Source: Vibrio neptunius (lineage in GTDB: Bacteria > Pseudomonadota > Gammaproteobacteria > Enterobacterales > Vibrionaceae). Taken from it: a stretch of DNA of 64,000 nucleotides. The translations under genes and the position numbers were made by a program. This document shows positions 17,945-28,702 of this stretch, one piece after another (positions within the stretch are counted from its first letter, which is position 1; every line of letters starts with the position of its first letter). The notes beneath the pieces were generated by a model. The model ran no database searches, was not told the origin of the DNA, and saw only the letters and a program-made list of their open reading frames with translations. The DNA lies in assembly GCA_019339365.1 (NCBI GenBank), contig CP079859.1:2294001-2358000 (forward strand). Reading direction: 5' to 3'.

Positions 17945-19338
17945 ATGACATTGAATTTCAGCGCAGATTGGCAGCAGAAGCTTGCCTCTTTAGACAATAA
18001 AAAAAGCGACTTTCTTAGAGACGCGCTCTTTTTACTGTCTGAAATTAACCCTGACGCGTTAGCTAATAAACCGTCACTCGTTAACTTCGTGTCACGTCTT
18101 ATTTCCTTCTTAGATGGAGCTTTGTCAAAGCAACTTGACAAAATCCTCCATGAACCTGATTTTGAACATCTACACAGTAGCTGGCTGGGATTACAAGGCC
18201 TTGCAACCTTGCCAATCAATAAGCAGCGTACCAAGCTCAAGCTTCTTGATATGGATTGGGATGAAGTGTCAACCGACATCAACCAAGCATACAATGTAAA
18301 AGCTTCCAGCCTATTCAACAAAATAGGTAACAAGGAGTTAAATACGCTGGGGGTAGCCCATTTGGTTGTATTGTGTACACGCATCCAATCTCTATCGATA
18401 TGGACTTCGATGCGGACTATGACGACCTTTTTACCGTCGAGCTATTGAGTAAACTCGGCGAATCAACCCTTTGCCCGATGCTTTTCTCACCCGATGAGAA
18501 ATTCTTTGTTGATCCCGGAGCTGATTGGCTTTCAGATATCAATAGAATCGAAAAAATCATCACCGGCCCAGACTACGGCGCTTGGCAGTCTTTACGCACT
18601 AAATCAAGCTCAAGGTTTGTCGGTTTTATTATGCCTTCAATACGAATGAGACAATGCTATAGCAATACCAAGGCAGGCTTCATCTACAACGAAGTCGGCA
18701 CCGGGCTTTGGGGCAGCGCGACCTTTGCGTTCGCCGCTACCATCATGCGCGAATATCACCGCGTAAATTGGTTTGGTTTTCTCAAATCGCGTTGGAATGA
18801 CAAATCTCAAGGTGCCATTGTAAACATCGACAAACATAACTGCCTATTTTTGCGCGAACCTCAGACCAGTGTGGTCCTTTTTGGGCAGATATCGACGTTT
18901 TATGCACAAAATGGATTTATACCCTTGACCAAAAGTCCACTCAGCGACAAATACTTTTTCAATGGAAACAACTCCATCTGGCAAAGCGGCGCTTCTGACA
19001 ACGAGAAAATCTTAACTCAAATTCAGACTAGTCTGATGTCTTGTCGCATTGCCCACTATTTAAAGGTTCAGGTCCGCGAGATGCTTGGCAGTTTTAACAC
19101 TGCGGCTGAATGTGAGTTGTTTTTAACCCAATGGATTGAAAAGTTTGCTAGTAATGTGACTTATGCGAACGAAGAAACGCTCGCTAAATACCCATTAAGC
19201 TTCGCTAAAATCAGCGTTTCAGAATCTGAAAATCAACCTGGTAGCTTTGTATGTACATTGAGGATTGTCCCCCAATATCAATATGATCACTTCACTGGCG
19301 AGGTCATTTTAACCACAGAACTGGATGAGGCGGCCTAA
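17945..19338 (+). CDS. Second TssC-like sheath/baseplate protein (frame broken in a G run)
   Basis: A divergent paralogue of TssC, like the ImpD-type second copy found in some T6SS loci. Full span is about 464 residues. N-terminal ALSKQLDKILHEPDFEHLHSSWLGLQGL matches the TssC block at the same place; later AFAATIMREYHRVNWFG, CRIAHYLKVQVREMLGSF, and PGSFVCTLRIVPQYQYD are also TssC hallmarks. The frame breaks after KELNTLG: the G run at 18349-18353 has five G, and six would restore the reading to LGGSPFGCIVY. It may cap or modulate the sheath; its role is not settled. Its stop overlaps the tssE start. Confidence 0.85.
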
Positions 19339-19760
19339 TGGGATTTTGGAAAACGTTTATAGAGCCGAATAGCTCAAGCCAAAGCGAAGAGATTGATGAT
19401 ATCAAATATCACCTAACTAAACTTCTCGAGTCTGAATCATCCCTAGTCGATATTGATGATCGATTCACAGAGCTACAGCGTTCTAATTTGCGCTTTGGCA
19501 TAGAAGATGTTCAGCTCTTGAGTGCCAGCTTAGATCAGACCCAACTAGCATTGCGTCTAGAAAGTTATATCAAGCACTTTGAGCCCCGCCTTACTCAGGT
19601 AATGGTTGAGTTACTTGAACGTAAGGAAAATGAGAACGCACTGGTTTTCAATATAATCGCTAGAGCAAGAACCTCCAAAGGAGAGCAAGAACTGATATTC
19701 GACTCTAAGATTTCACTCAACGATTTAACCACGGTAATGACGGAGGATAGTTATGACTGA
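19338..19760 (+). CDS. tssE: T6SS baseplate protein TssE (gp25-like)
   Basis: Baseplate wedge component related to phage gp25. 140 residues, of usual length. Visible features are a polar N terminus, DIDDRFTELQRSNLRFGIEDV, and a C-terminal gp25-type region FEPRLTQVMVELLE followed by LVFNIIARA. The start codon overlaps the stop of the preceding gene (TAATG), and its own end overlaps tssF by 8 bases, so the baseplate genes are tightly coupled. Confidence 0.85.
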   Translation: MGFWKTFIEPNSSSQSEEIDDIKYHLTKLLESESSLVDIDDRFTELQRSNLRFGIEDVQLLSASLDQTQLALRLESYIKHFEPRLTQVMVELLERKENENALVFNIIARARTSKGEQELIFDSKISLNDLTTVMTEDSYD

Positions 19761-21504
19761 TCCTTTGATGCGTTACTTTGAACAAGAGCTGACTTTTGTA
19801 AGGCGTGCCCTAGGACAATTTGGTCAGCAACACTCAGAGCATGCAGAACGCCTCAATATTCATCAAGGCCAGATCGAAGACCCCAGCCTCGCTCGTTTGC
19901 TCGACGGCGTTGCGTTACTCAACGCCACGGTAGAAAAGCAGCTTTCCGAGCAACTCCCTGAAGTTGTACAAGGTCTACTCGGTGTGCTCTACCCTAGTTA
20001 CATTCAAACTATTCCTAGTGCCGCCTACCTACAGTTGTCTCATGAGGAAGATGTTTCAGAGTCTGTTCTGATTCCGAAAGGTTCGCACTTTACCTCAGAA
20101 GCTAAGGGAAAACTTTGCCAGTTTACCACCGTTGATGATTTAAAGACGGCGCCATTCTCCTTAACGGATACAGCAGCAGCCAGCGCACCATTCAAGTTTA
20201 ATCGTCCAGCTGGCACTGAGCAGTCTACTGCTGTTATTCAACTTTCGTTGTCAACAGGCGATCCCGACACCTATTTTTCACAACTGAGTCATCAAGATTT
20301 AGATCTCTTTGTGCAAGGTTTTGAGAACAACGCAGACTCACTGGTTGAATTACTGTTAGGTCAAACTAAGGCGGTATCCATCTCTGATAGCGAATGCAAA
20401 AAACACGTTGTTTTACCAGCAGAAAAGCTAAAGAGCCGCATCAGCGATCTCAATTTTTTGTTTTTGCCACAAAAGGGCAATCAGTTTTCAGGTTTTCAAC
20501 TAATCAGCGAGTTTTTCTTTTTCAAAGAGAAGCGCCAGTTTTTTCGCTTAAAAGATTTTGGGCAAGCCATTAAGCAATTCGACTGCGCTGACATCAAGCT
20601 CAACTTATTTATGAATTCGATACCAACCGAGTTCATGCGTTTATTTGACAATCAAGTGTTTAAACTCGACATCATTCCTGCAGTCAACCTGTTTGAACAA
20701 ACGGGCGAGCCGACGAATTATGACCAGAGATGCTTAAGTATTCCTGTCAACGCAGATGCACACAGCGAAAGTGATATTGAAGTTGTTGAAGTCAAAGAAG
20801 TATTCGAGATCACCCCTCAAGGGGAGAAGCCGTTAATTCCTTTGTTTAGAGATAGCTATAAGTCAAACCCAAATGCAGATTATTGGCAAAGCTCTCGAGA
20901 TATTAATGGTCAGTTTAAACTTGCCATCAGTTTAAGACCTAATCACGACCTTGAGTTCAATAAACTCTATGGAACACATCTTCTGTGTACCAATGGAAAA
21001 CAGGCATGTGGTATTAGCGGCGACATGGAATGCCTTGAAAGCATCGATTTGCCAGGTTCCTTTAAGGCTATTTACCCACCGACTGCGCCCATTGAGCGAG
21101 AACAGAATCTGAATTTGCACTGGCAATTTGTTGGCTTACTGAATGGTAACTTTTCGTCCCTTCTCCACTCAGATAACCCAACAGAAAAGCTCAAGCAGAT
21201 GCTTCAACTATGCAGTCGTGAGCAAGTATCAGCAGAAGAAATTCAGACAATCCATAGCGTCTCAATTAAATCTCAGGTTTCAGCTTTACGTATAATGGGT
21301 AAGAACGTCTTCTCTCCTGGCACTGAAATAGAGTTGACACTCGATACTCAGAGTGGGTTCCTTGTATTTAGTGATGTTCTCAATCGCTTCTTCCAACAGT
21401 TTTGTAGCTTTGACCGTTATATCCAGCTGTCTATCCGAATCTATGGAAGAGATGGTGTTGCCAAGCGCTACCCTAAAATTCATGGGAGCCAACTAGCAAT
21501 GTGA
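19753..21504 (+). CDS. tssF: T6SS baseplate protein TssF (VasA)
   Basis: Wedge protein that pairs with TssG and TssE around the VgrG hub. 583 residues, normal for the family. The N terminus MTDPLMRYFEQELTFVRR...FGQQHSEHAERL and the segment DPSLARLLDGVALLNATVEKQLSEQLPEVVQGLLGVLYPSYIQTIPS are the clearest TssF signatures. A Met four codons in would be an alternative start. Confidence 0.94.
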   Translation: MTDPLMRYFEQELTFVRRALGQFGQQHSEHAERLNIHQGQIEDPSLARLLDGVALLNATVEKQLSEQLPEVVQGLLGVLYPSYIQTIPSAAYLQLSHEEDVSESVLIPKGSHFTSEAKGKLCQFTTVDDLKTAPFSLTDTAAASAPFKFNRPAGTEQSTAVIQLSLSTGDPDTYFSQLSHQDLDLFVQGFENNADSLVELLLGQTKAVSISDSECKKHVVLPAEKLKSRISDLNFLFLPQKGNQFSGFQLISEFFFFKEKRQFFRLKDFGQAIKQFDCADIKLNLFMNSIPTEFMRLFDNQVFKLDIIPAVNLFEQTGEPTNYDQRCLSIPVNADAHSESDIEVVEVKEVFEITPQGEKPLIPLFRDSYKSNPNADYWQSSRDINGQFKLAISLRPNHDLEFNKLYGTHLLCTNGKQACGISGDMECLESIDLPGSFKAIYPPTAPIEREQNLNLHWQFVGLLNGNFSSLLHSDNPTEKLKQMLQLCSREQVSAEEIQTIHSVSIKSQVSALRIMGKNVFSPGTEIELTLDTQSGFLVFSDVLNRFFQQFCSFDRYIQLSIRIYGRDGVAKRYPKIHGSQLAM

Positions 21505-21524
21505 TTGTTGGTTGAGAGATACAT

Positions 21525-22454
21525 ATGACATTAATTAGCGATTTAACCCAACATCCTCAACAATACGATTTCGCTCAGGCGATGCGATTACTGAATCATT
21601 GGATAAATCAAAACCCGAATCGGGTAAAGCTTGAACTTAAAGCGGAGGCAATGCCTACCGGCGACGCGAGCGAAATACAGTATTTTTCATTTAAAAACAA
21701 TCGCTTGAAACTTAGGTTAGCCAAGCAGGCATTGTCTGGTGTCAAAGGTGTCATACCAAACTATATTTACGAGGAACTTTTATCCGCGCTTCACAATGAC
21801 GATCATGCACTGAAAGATTTTCTTGATGTATTCAATCAGCGTTATTTTGAAATTGTTAGCCAACTGGAAACAGGTTCTTGGCTTGTTGTTCAAAATGAAC
21901 TTCAACCAGCAAAAACGGCATTACTCAACCATATTGCTACACTTAACAACAAACATGGAAAGTATTTTCAGTACTCCATGTTGCTTAACCAAGGTCAGAG
22001 AAACCTTAGTACCCTGAGTCAAATGCTTAATGACTATTTTCCGTTCGGTATCAAAGTCTCGACTAAAACTCATGAGCGCCGTCAGCTTCCATCTGACTCT
22101 CTGACTCGATTGGGTCGGAAAGAGCAATTCAATAGTCGGGTTGGACAAGGTTTTTTGCTCGGAAAAACCTGCTTAACGCATTTTAGTCATTTGATGGTTT
22201 ATATAACCCCAAAAACGGAAAATGAGTTGATCGCGATCCAAGCGGATCCACTGCTGGCAAGCCACATGAAGGAATTGATTCAGCATTATTTGCAAGACAA
22301 TACTCCGACTTCTGTTTACCTCAACGTAAAGCGGGAGTATCTGAATAGACCTCGTCTATCCAGCAACAAATACAACGCGGCGAAACTGGGTGAAGTTGAT
22401 TGCCTAGCGCCGGAAAGGAAACCACAACAAATAGTCAGTATTCTCCTGAAGTAA
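21525..22454 (+). CDS. tssG: T6SS baseplate protein TssG (VasB)
   Basis: Partner of TssF in the wedge. 309 residues. Typical features: DFAQAMRLLNHW near the N terminus, an early acidic/aromatic block AEAMPTGDASEIQYFSFKN, and the C-terminal KTCLTHFSHLMVYITP. The usual GLLGPNGPLP block is replaced by GVKGVIPNYIYEELL, so this is a divergent member. 20 bases after tssF. Confidence 0.9.
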   Translation: MTLISDLTQHPQQYDFAQAMRLLNHWINQNPNRVKLELKAEAMPTGDASEIQYFSFKNNRLKLRLAKQALSGVKGVIPNYIYEELLSALHNDDHALKDFLDVFNQRYFEIVSQLETGSWLVVQNELQPAKTALLNHIATLNNKHGKYFQYSMLLNQGQRNLSTLSQMLNDYFPFGIKVSTKTHERRQLPSDSLTRLGRKEQFNSRVGQGFLLGKTCLTHFSHLMVYITPKTENELIAIQADPLLASHMKELIQHYLQDNTPTSVYLNVKREYLNRPRLSSNKYNAAKLGEVDCLAPERKPQQIVSILLK

Positions 22455-22525
22455 CGCACTTCAGAGCCAAAACGAGTTGGGTATTAAAGACGTATTGATG
22501 CCTTTTGAGATACAAGGAAAACGGT

Positions 22526-25135
22526 ATGACGCAAGTTACGCTAACAAATCTAGTCGCCAAGTTGTCACCAGAATTGAAACAAGCACTTGAAGTTTCTGCT
22601 GGGGCCGCTATGAATCAAAATGTCCCTTCTATTGAGACAGAACATTGGCTGTTGCAGTTGCTTTCACAGCAAGACAAACACTTAAATAGCCTCATTCAGT
22701 CACAAAACCTATCTCAGGATAATTTGGTCAACGAGCTGTCCTCGAAGATTGCTCGTTTTCCAAAAGGGAATGAGGGTCAGCCAACGCTTAGCCAAGCACT
22801 CACCGAAATCGTAAAAGACGCTTGGATGATTGCTTCGGTAAACTATGGCCATGGTGAAGTTATAAGCCTTCATTTGGTTCAAGCCATGCTGCAACAAAAC
22901 GTACTTGGAATGAACACTCTGCAGTTGGAAAGCTTACAAAGTGTATCATTGGAGTCTTTACAAGGTCTTATCAACAAAACAGCCGTTGCACGTTCTAAAA
23001 CCAGTGCCGCCGCAGATGGCTCAGGCGGAGCACCTGTCGGTAACGATGCACTCAGCAAGTATACAACAAACCTGACTCAGCAGGCTCTCGATGGAAACAT
23101 AGACCCAATTTCGGGACGCAATTCAGAAGTACGTAAAGCCATAGACATTCTTTGTAGGAAGCGCCAAAACAACCCTATCATGGTTGGGGAACCAGGGGTT
23201 GGTAAAACAGCAGTTGTAGAAGGTTTGGCATTGCGCATTGCGGCCAATGAAGTTCCAGGCGCACTTCAAGGCGTACAAATTCATTCGTTGGATCTTGGTT
23301 TGCTGCAAGCAGGTGCGAGTGTAAAAGGTGAATTCGAGAACCGACTCAAAGATGTGATCAACGAAGTAAAGAATAGCGAAAAGCCGATTATTGTTTTCAT
23401 TGATGAAGCTCATACCCTAATTGGCGCAGGAGGCGCGGCAGGCCAGAACGACGCAGCAAACTTATTGAAACCCGCTCTTGCTCGCGGTGAGTTCAAAACC
23501 ATCGCAGCGACCACATGGGCAGAGTACAAAAAGTACTTTGAAAAAGATCCGGCATTAACTCGACGCTTCCAAGTCGTGTCGATCGAAGAACCGAATGCAG
23601 AAGACGCGAAACAAATGCTTCGTGGTATTGCGGCGTCACTGCAAAAACACCACGGCGCCTTTATCGCTGAATCCGCTATCGATGCCGCAGTTCATTTGTC
23701 TATTCGCTACCTACCTAGTCGCCAGTTGCCTGATAAGGCGATTAGCTTACTCGACACTGCAAGTGCTCGTATCGCCCTTACTCAAGGCGCTAAACCTGAA
23801 GTTATTGAAGCACTTGAGCAGACGATCCGTTATCAGCAAAATGAAAAAGCAGCGCTAGAAAAAGAGCACGCTCTGTTTGGCATTGCAGAAGATGAAATTG
23901 CCGAACTCACTGGCGAAATTGCAGATAACGAAAAGAAACTCGCAGATTACCAAGCTCGTTGGAAGAAAGAGGTCGATTTCGTTGACCAAATCAAAGAGCT
24001 TCAGCAAGAAATCAGCGATGAACAAACCGAAAATAGTGTTGATAAAGCCAAGCAAGACAAACTGAATGAACTTATCGATCAGTTGGGTGAATTGCAGGGT
24101 GAAGAGCCGCTGGTCAACGCAATGGTTGATGACAATACCATCGCTCAGGTCATCGCTAACTGGACTGGTATCCCGGTCGGAAACATGATGAGTGATGAAA
24201 TCGCTCGACTTTTATCTCTAGAAGAAGAACTAGATAAGCGTGTCATCGGTCAAGATGTAGCAAAACAAGAACTAGCCAAAGCGATCCGAATTTCTCGTGC
24301 AGGCCTTACCGACAGTCGAAAACCGATTGGCGTGTTCCTCATGTGTGGCCCAAGTGGTGTGGGTAAAACCGAAACAGCCATGGCGCTTGCAGAGCAACTA
24401 TACGGTGGTAGCAACGATCTGACAGTAATCAACATGACCGAGTTTAAAGAGGAACATAAAATATCTATGTTACTTGGTTCTCCTGCTGGCTATGTTGGCT
24501 TTGGTGAAGGCGGAGTTTTGACGGAAGCTATTCGTCGAAACCCTTATTCAGTCTTGTTACTCGATGAAATGGAGAAAGCGCACCCTGGCGTCCATGATCT
24601 GTTCTACCAGATTTTCGACAAAGGCCATATTAAAGACAGTGAAGGCCGAACTGTCGACTTTAAGAACACCATCATCATCATGACATCCAACGCAGCAGAT
24701 CAGGCCATCTGTGATGTTTGTGCGGACAATAGTGAGCGCCTAAGCAATGAAGAGCTTCTCGAATCAATTAGGCCAGATCTTCAACACTACTTTAAACCTG
24801 CATTCCTCGGACGTACGACTATTGTGCCGTACTACCCATTAAACGATGAAGAATTGTCTAAAATTACTGAAATATCTCTCAATCGAATTAAGAAAAAACT
24901 CGCTGAGCAATATCAGGCTTCGTTTACATGGAATGAAGGCTTCGTAGAGTACGTCGTTGGCAAGAACACTGACCCTACGACAGGTGGACGCGCCGTTGAG
25001 CAGATCATTAACCGCTCTTTGATGCCTAAACTCGCAGAAGAATGTATCAGTAGATTGAGTCAGCAACAGCCAATCACTCAAGTTTCCGTTACGACCGCAA
25101 ATTGTGAGGAAGGATTCGATCTTACGATTAAGTAA
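22526..25135 (+). CDS. clpV: T6SS sheath-recycling AAA+ ATPase ClpV (TssH)
   Basis: Disassembles the contracted sheath for reuse. About 869 residues. An N-terminal Clp_N domain (about 1-150) leads into AAA domain 1 with Walker A GEPGVGKTAVVEG (near residue 221) and Walker B IVFIDEAHTLIGAGG, a coiled-coil middle region (about 430-530), and AAA domain 2 with GPSGVGKTETA (near 608) and VLLLDEMEKAHP. The ATG at 22526 has AAGGA eight bases upstream; an earlier TTG in the same frame is less likely. This is the T6SS-type ClpV rather than ClpB by context and by the VASVNYGHGEV-type N domain. Confidence 0.95.
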   Translation: MTQVTLTNLVAKLSPELKQALEVSAGAAMNQNVPSIETEHWLLQLLSQQDKHLNSLIQSQNLSQDNLVNELSSKIARFPKGNEGQPTLSQALTEIVKDAWMIASVNYGHGEVISLHLVQAMLQQNVLGMNTLQLESLQSVSLESLQGLINKTAVARSKTSAAADGSGGAPVGNDALSKYTTNLTQQALDGNIDPISGRNSEVRKAIDILCRKRQNNPIMVGEPGVGKTAVVEGLALRIAANEVPGALQGVQIHSLDLGLLQAGASVKGEFENRLKDVINEVKNSEKPIIVFIDEAHTLIGAGGAAGQNDAANLLKPALARGEFKTIAATTWAEYKKYFEKDPALTRRFQVVSIEEPNAEDAKQMLRGIAASLQKHHGAFIAESAIDAAVHLSIRYLPSRQLPDKAISLLDTASARIALTQGAKPEVIEALEQTIRYQQNEKAALEKEHALFGIAEDEIAELTGEIADNEKKLADYQARWKKEVDFVDQIKELQQEISDEQTENSVDKAKQDKLNELIDQLGELQGEEPLVNAMVDDNTIAQVIANWTGIPVGNMMSDEIARLLSLEEELDKRVIGQDVAKQELAKAIRISRAGLTDSRKPIGVFLMCGPSGVGKTETAMALAEQLYGGSNDLTVINMTEFKEEHKISMLLGSPAGYVGFGEGGVLTEAIRRNPYSVLLLDEMEKAHPGVHDLFYQIFDKGHIKDSEGRTVDFKNTIIIMTSNAADQAICDVCADNSERLSNEELLESIRPDLQHYFKPAFLGRTTIVPYYPLNDEELSKITEISLNRIKKKLAEQYQASFTWNEGFVEYVVGKNTDPTTGGRAVEQIINRSLMPKLAEECISRLSQQQPITQVSVTTANCEEGFDLTIK

Positions 25136-25156
25136 GTGAGAAAGACGAACAGCAAG

Positions 25157-27705
25157 ATGGATACTGGATACATGATTAAGCCTAGACGATTTATCTCACT
25201 AAGAGCCAAACTCATCTTGGCAATTGTCTCCGCCTTGCTGTTCTCTAATGGGCTGAATACAACATTAAACTATCTCAATTTCGATAAACGACTCACCCAG
25301 ACAAGTGATTCCACCTATCAAGTTGTGCTCGACGAAACGGATAATGATATTCGTCAAGCGATGAGCTTAGGTCTTCCCCTTTCCTCGATATCAAACATTC
25401 AATCTTTGATTGAAAGGCGCTCAGACCTTGTCGATGGCATCAGCAAAATTCAGGTCGTCAATCGTACCAATCAAGTATTGTTTACTACTGGTGTAGCCAA
25501 ATTTGACACCGACAGACTACTGACTACGGACATAGTCAATACATTCAATGTAAAAGAAGGCGAGTTGAGACTTTACTACTCACCGCTATACCTAGAAAAA
25601 ATCAAACAGACATTATTGTCTCAACAAATCATGGATACCCTTTTATGGGTATTAGTCGCAGCGGTAATAGGCTACGTTTTCCTGAACTCGCTACTTGATT
25701 TTCTGCTCAAAAAGTTCAGGCCGCCACCAAGGCAATCAACGACCAAGACCTTACTGATAGGCAAGTGATGCTTTCAGTAAGGAATTACATTATTGCAGGG
25801 CGCTCTGGGTCCAAGTGGGATAAAATGCGAGCACGATACTTTCCTCTGCTTATCATTCTACTCGCCATTATCTTAACCGTCGCCTCAAATTTAGCCAGTT
25901 CCTACCAGTCTTTGAGTAAATTCTCGATCGTCTACGAAAAGCAGCTTGAGCAAAAATCTAACCTAATTGGTGATACGCTATCTCATATGATTGGGCGCAT
26001 CATTGACGAGGGGGTTCCTCTTGAGCGATTGGTCGGATTGGAGGAAGAATTTTCAGCGTATATTGAGCATCATCCTGAATTACTCTCAATTCGTTTGGAG
26101 AACAACAAAGCTGCTATCTATCAATATCCAAAATTTTTCCCAGATTATGTCGAGGCCAGTGAATTATCTATTCCAATAGATACCACTGGAATCATCAAGC
26201 TCCAAATGATGGCTGATACCAACATCATCCCTCAGATGATCAAAGACAGTATCATGGACATGATCACTGTCCTCGTTGCGTCAGGCTTGTTCGTTATCGA
26301 AATCATCCTGTTTATCTGTCATTTCATGATCATCAAACCGTGGAAACAAATTAAGCAGCTAATCGCAATGGGCGAAAACAAACAAGTACCCTATCTAGTA
26401 CAGGTTCAATCTAATGACGAATTTGGTACCCTAATTGGAAAGCTTAACCTGCGGATAAAAGCGGCCTTTGCGCGTGAAAACTTACCTGAACGAAACATTC
26501 AGGATTATCGCTTTATCAGGCTCCCTTTGTTTATCTTGATTTTCTCTGAAGCGGCCTCCCTCGCCTTTTTCCCAAACTTTGTCGCCAGTTTACCAAGCAA
26601 TCAAAACTGGATCCCTGCAGACTTAGTGACCAGCCTACCTATTTCACTCTTTATGTTATGTTGGGCAATTTCTCTTCCCTTTGCGGGTTACTGGTCCGAT
26701 AAAGTCGGTAGAAGAAAGTCGCTGATCAGTGGTGGACTTATTACAGCATTTGGTTTGGTTGCGACAGCCTTAAGTCCTAATTTGGAGTTGCTGCTCATTG
26801 CCAGAGCACTTACTGCTGTTGGATATGGTGTCGTATTTATCTCCGCTCAGGGCTACGTCACTGACACGACGAACACGCAGAATAGAACCAAAGGTATGTC
26901 GACCTTCTTATCTGCTTTTTTCTCCGGTTCACTTTGCGGGGCAGCAATTGGTGGCGTCTTAGCCGACAAATTGGGCTACTCGATGACATTTCTACTTGCA
27001 GCGACTATGGCTGTCATAGGTGTGATACTGGTCATAAGCTTCTTTGACCGTGGAGAATCGAATAGCGAAAGTAAGCCCGTACAGCTTAGTGACTTTAAAA
27101 TACTCTTAAGCAACAAGTACTTTGCTCTCATCACTTTTTTTAGTGCTATCCCTGCAAAAGTAGTCTTGACCGGTTTCTTGTATTACATCTGCCCGGTATA
27201 TTTGCAGTCTTTGGGAGAGAGCAGCGCCGTTTCAGGACGAGTAATGATGACATATGGGCTGGCAATCATCATCATCTCGCCTCTCGCCGCGATGCTGATC
27301 GATAAGTGGAATAACAAGATCGCCTTTATCTTTGCCGGCGGTATCTTGTCTGCTGCAGCATTGATGAATATTATGTTATTACCGGGAACTTCTGGATTAC
27401 TGATGATAGTAATATTAGTGGGTATAGCGCATGGCATATGCGTTTCTCCACAGGTACCGCTTATCATAGAGTTGTTATCGGATTCCGGATTAGATAAAGG
27501 CAAAACGATTGGTATCTTCCGATTGACGGAACGCATTGGCAATATTGCTGGCCCTCTGGTTGCAGGACTGGCTTTAAGTGTTTTGGGATTTCAAAACACG
27601 ATAGTGCTGTTTGGCATTGCACTACTAATCAGTTCTATTGTTCTGCTTGGCTGTTATAGCTTATTTGTTCGCAGAGATAAGAACCAACTGGAGGTGCTGA
27701 AATGA
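25157..27705 (+). CDS. Double periplasmic sensor-HAMP-MFS transporter fusion (frame broken in an A run)
   Basis: Unusual membrane protein of about 849 residues. In order: a TM segment (about 15-35), a periplasmic domain with DETDNDIRQAMSLGLPLSSI, a second TM (about 165-185), a HAMP-like linker VQAATKAINDQDLTDRQ, a third TM (about 225-245), a second periplasmic domain, a fourth TM (about 385-405), a clear HAMP second helix with SNDEFGTLIGKLN, and then a 12-TM MFS domain with the loop GYWSDKVGRRKS and RALTAVGYG. The first 185 residues are in another frame: the A run at 25709-25713 has five A, and six would join the frames through the linker without a stop. If the break were real, two separate membrane proteins would result. 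Start could also be 25136 (GTG) or 25172. Its end overlaps the next gene by 4 bases. Confidence 0.75.
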
Positions 27706-28702
27706 AAGCGTTGTTTTTATGCTTGGTTATTCTTTTCCCGTTTGTAACATCAGCGGAAGATGCTGAAGATAAAAAACATGTCGTCATGATATTGTGGCGC
27801 GGTGTGACGGATGCCGAGCGTGGATTCATCGATTACCTGTCCGGAAAAATGAACGTAAGATACACCGTCTTGGATGCTAATCGTGACAAATTCGTCCTGA
27901 AGCAGCACCTAGAAAACATTGAGCATTTAAAGCCGGATTTAATCTATACGTTTGGCACGACTATCACCCTCAATCTTTTAGGTACTGAGCATAACCCTAG
28001 CCAATTCAGAGAGAACAGTGATACCCCCGTTGTATTTAGTATCGTAACAGACCCTGTGGGGTCGAAGATTGTTAACGCTTTAGATGAAGATGGGCGAAAC
28101 TTTACAGGCGTCAGCCATATCGTTCCTCACGACGTACAGTTGAACGCCATCAGTCAGTTGAGTGGAATCCAAACCATAGGTATTATCTTTAATCCTTTAG
28201 AAAGCAATGCCGTAGTGACTGCAAGAAATATACAAACGCTTTCGGCAAGATTTAAGAAAGATGTATACTTGTATCCGCTAAGAACGAGGAACGATAAACC
28301 CGATTCTAGCTCCGTTGAAAAAGTCGTCGATCTCATGATTGAGGACGGTGTTCAACTGGCTTATCTTCCCCCGATTCGTACATCATTAGTCAAGGTAAAA
28401 GCATTGTAGACAATTTACATCAACAAGGTATTGCAACGTTTTCTGCAACCGAATCTCCTATACGAAAGCACGACGCACTGTTTGGTATTGTCAGTCGCTA
28501 TTACAACGTTGGCCAGTTTGCTGGTCACAAAGCGGAACAAATATTAAGTGGAAAATACATACCCAGCGACGTCCCTATTGAGCCACTTACTCAATACTCA
28601 TATATAGTTAATGTCGGTGCTGCTCGTACACTTAATTATTATCCACCCGTATCAATTTTAAAAATTTCCGAACTTATTGGAGGAAATGAATGGTCAGAAT
28701 GA
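27702..28702 (+). CDS. Periplasmic binding protein of the ABC_sub_bind type (frame broken in a C run)
   Basis: A signal peptide (MKALFLCLVILFPFVTSAE) leads into a two-lobe binding protein of about 333 residues resembling the ABC_sub_bind family (tryptophan/tyrosine-binding-like): VVMILWRGVTDAERGF, KPDLIYTFGTTITLNLL, TPVVFSIVTDPVGSKIV, NFTGVSHIVP, IGIIFNPLESNA. The frame breaks at the C run 28368-28372 (five C; six would continue through LPPDSYIISQGKSIVDNL). Restored, it ends at ELIGGNEWSE, overlapping the next gene by 13 bases. No ABC permease or ATPase lies nearby; the partner is more likely the sensor-MFS protein encoded just upstream. Confidence 0.8.

Noticed and set aside
18349-18353. Phase-variable on/off switching of the second tssC by the G run
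   Set aside because: Five or six G is too short for efficient slippage, and similar one-base breaks occur throughout the window in unrelated genes.
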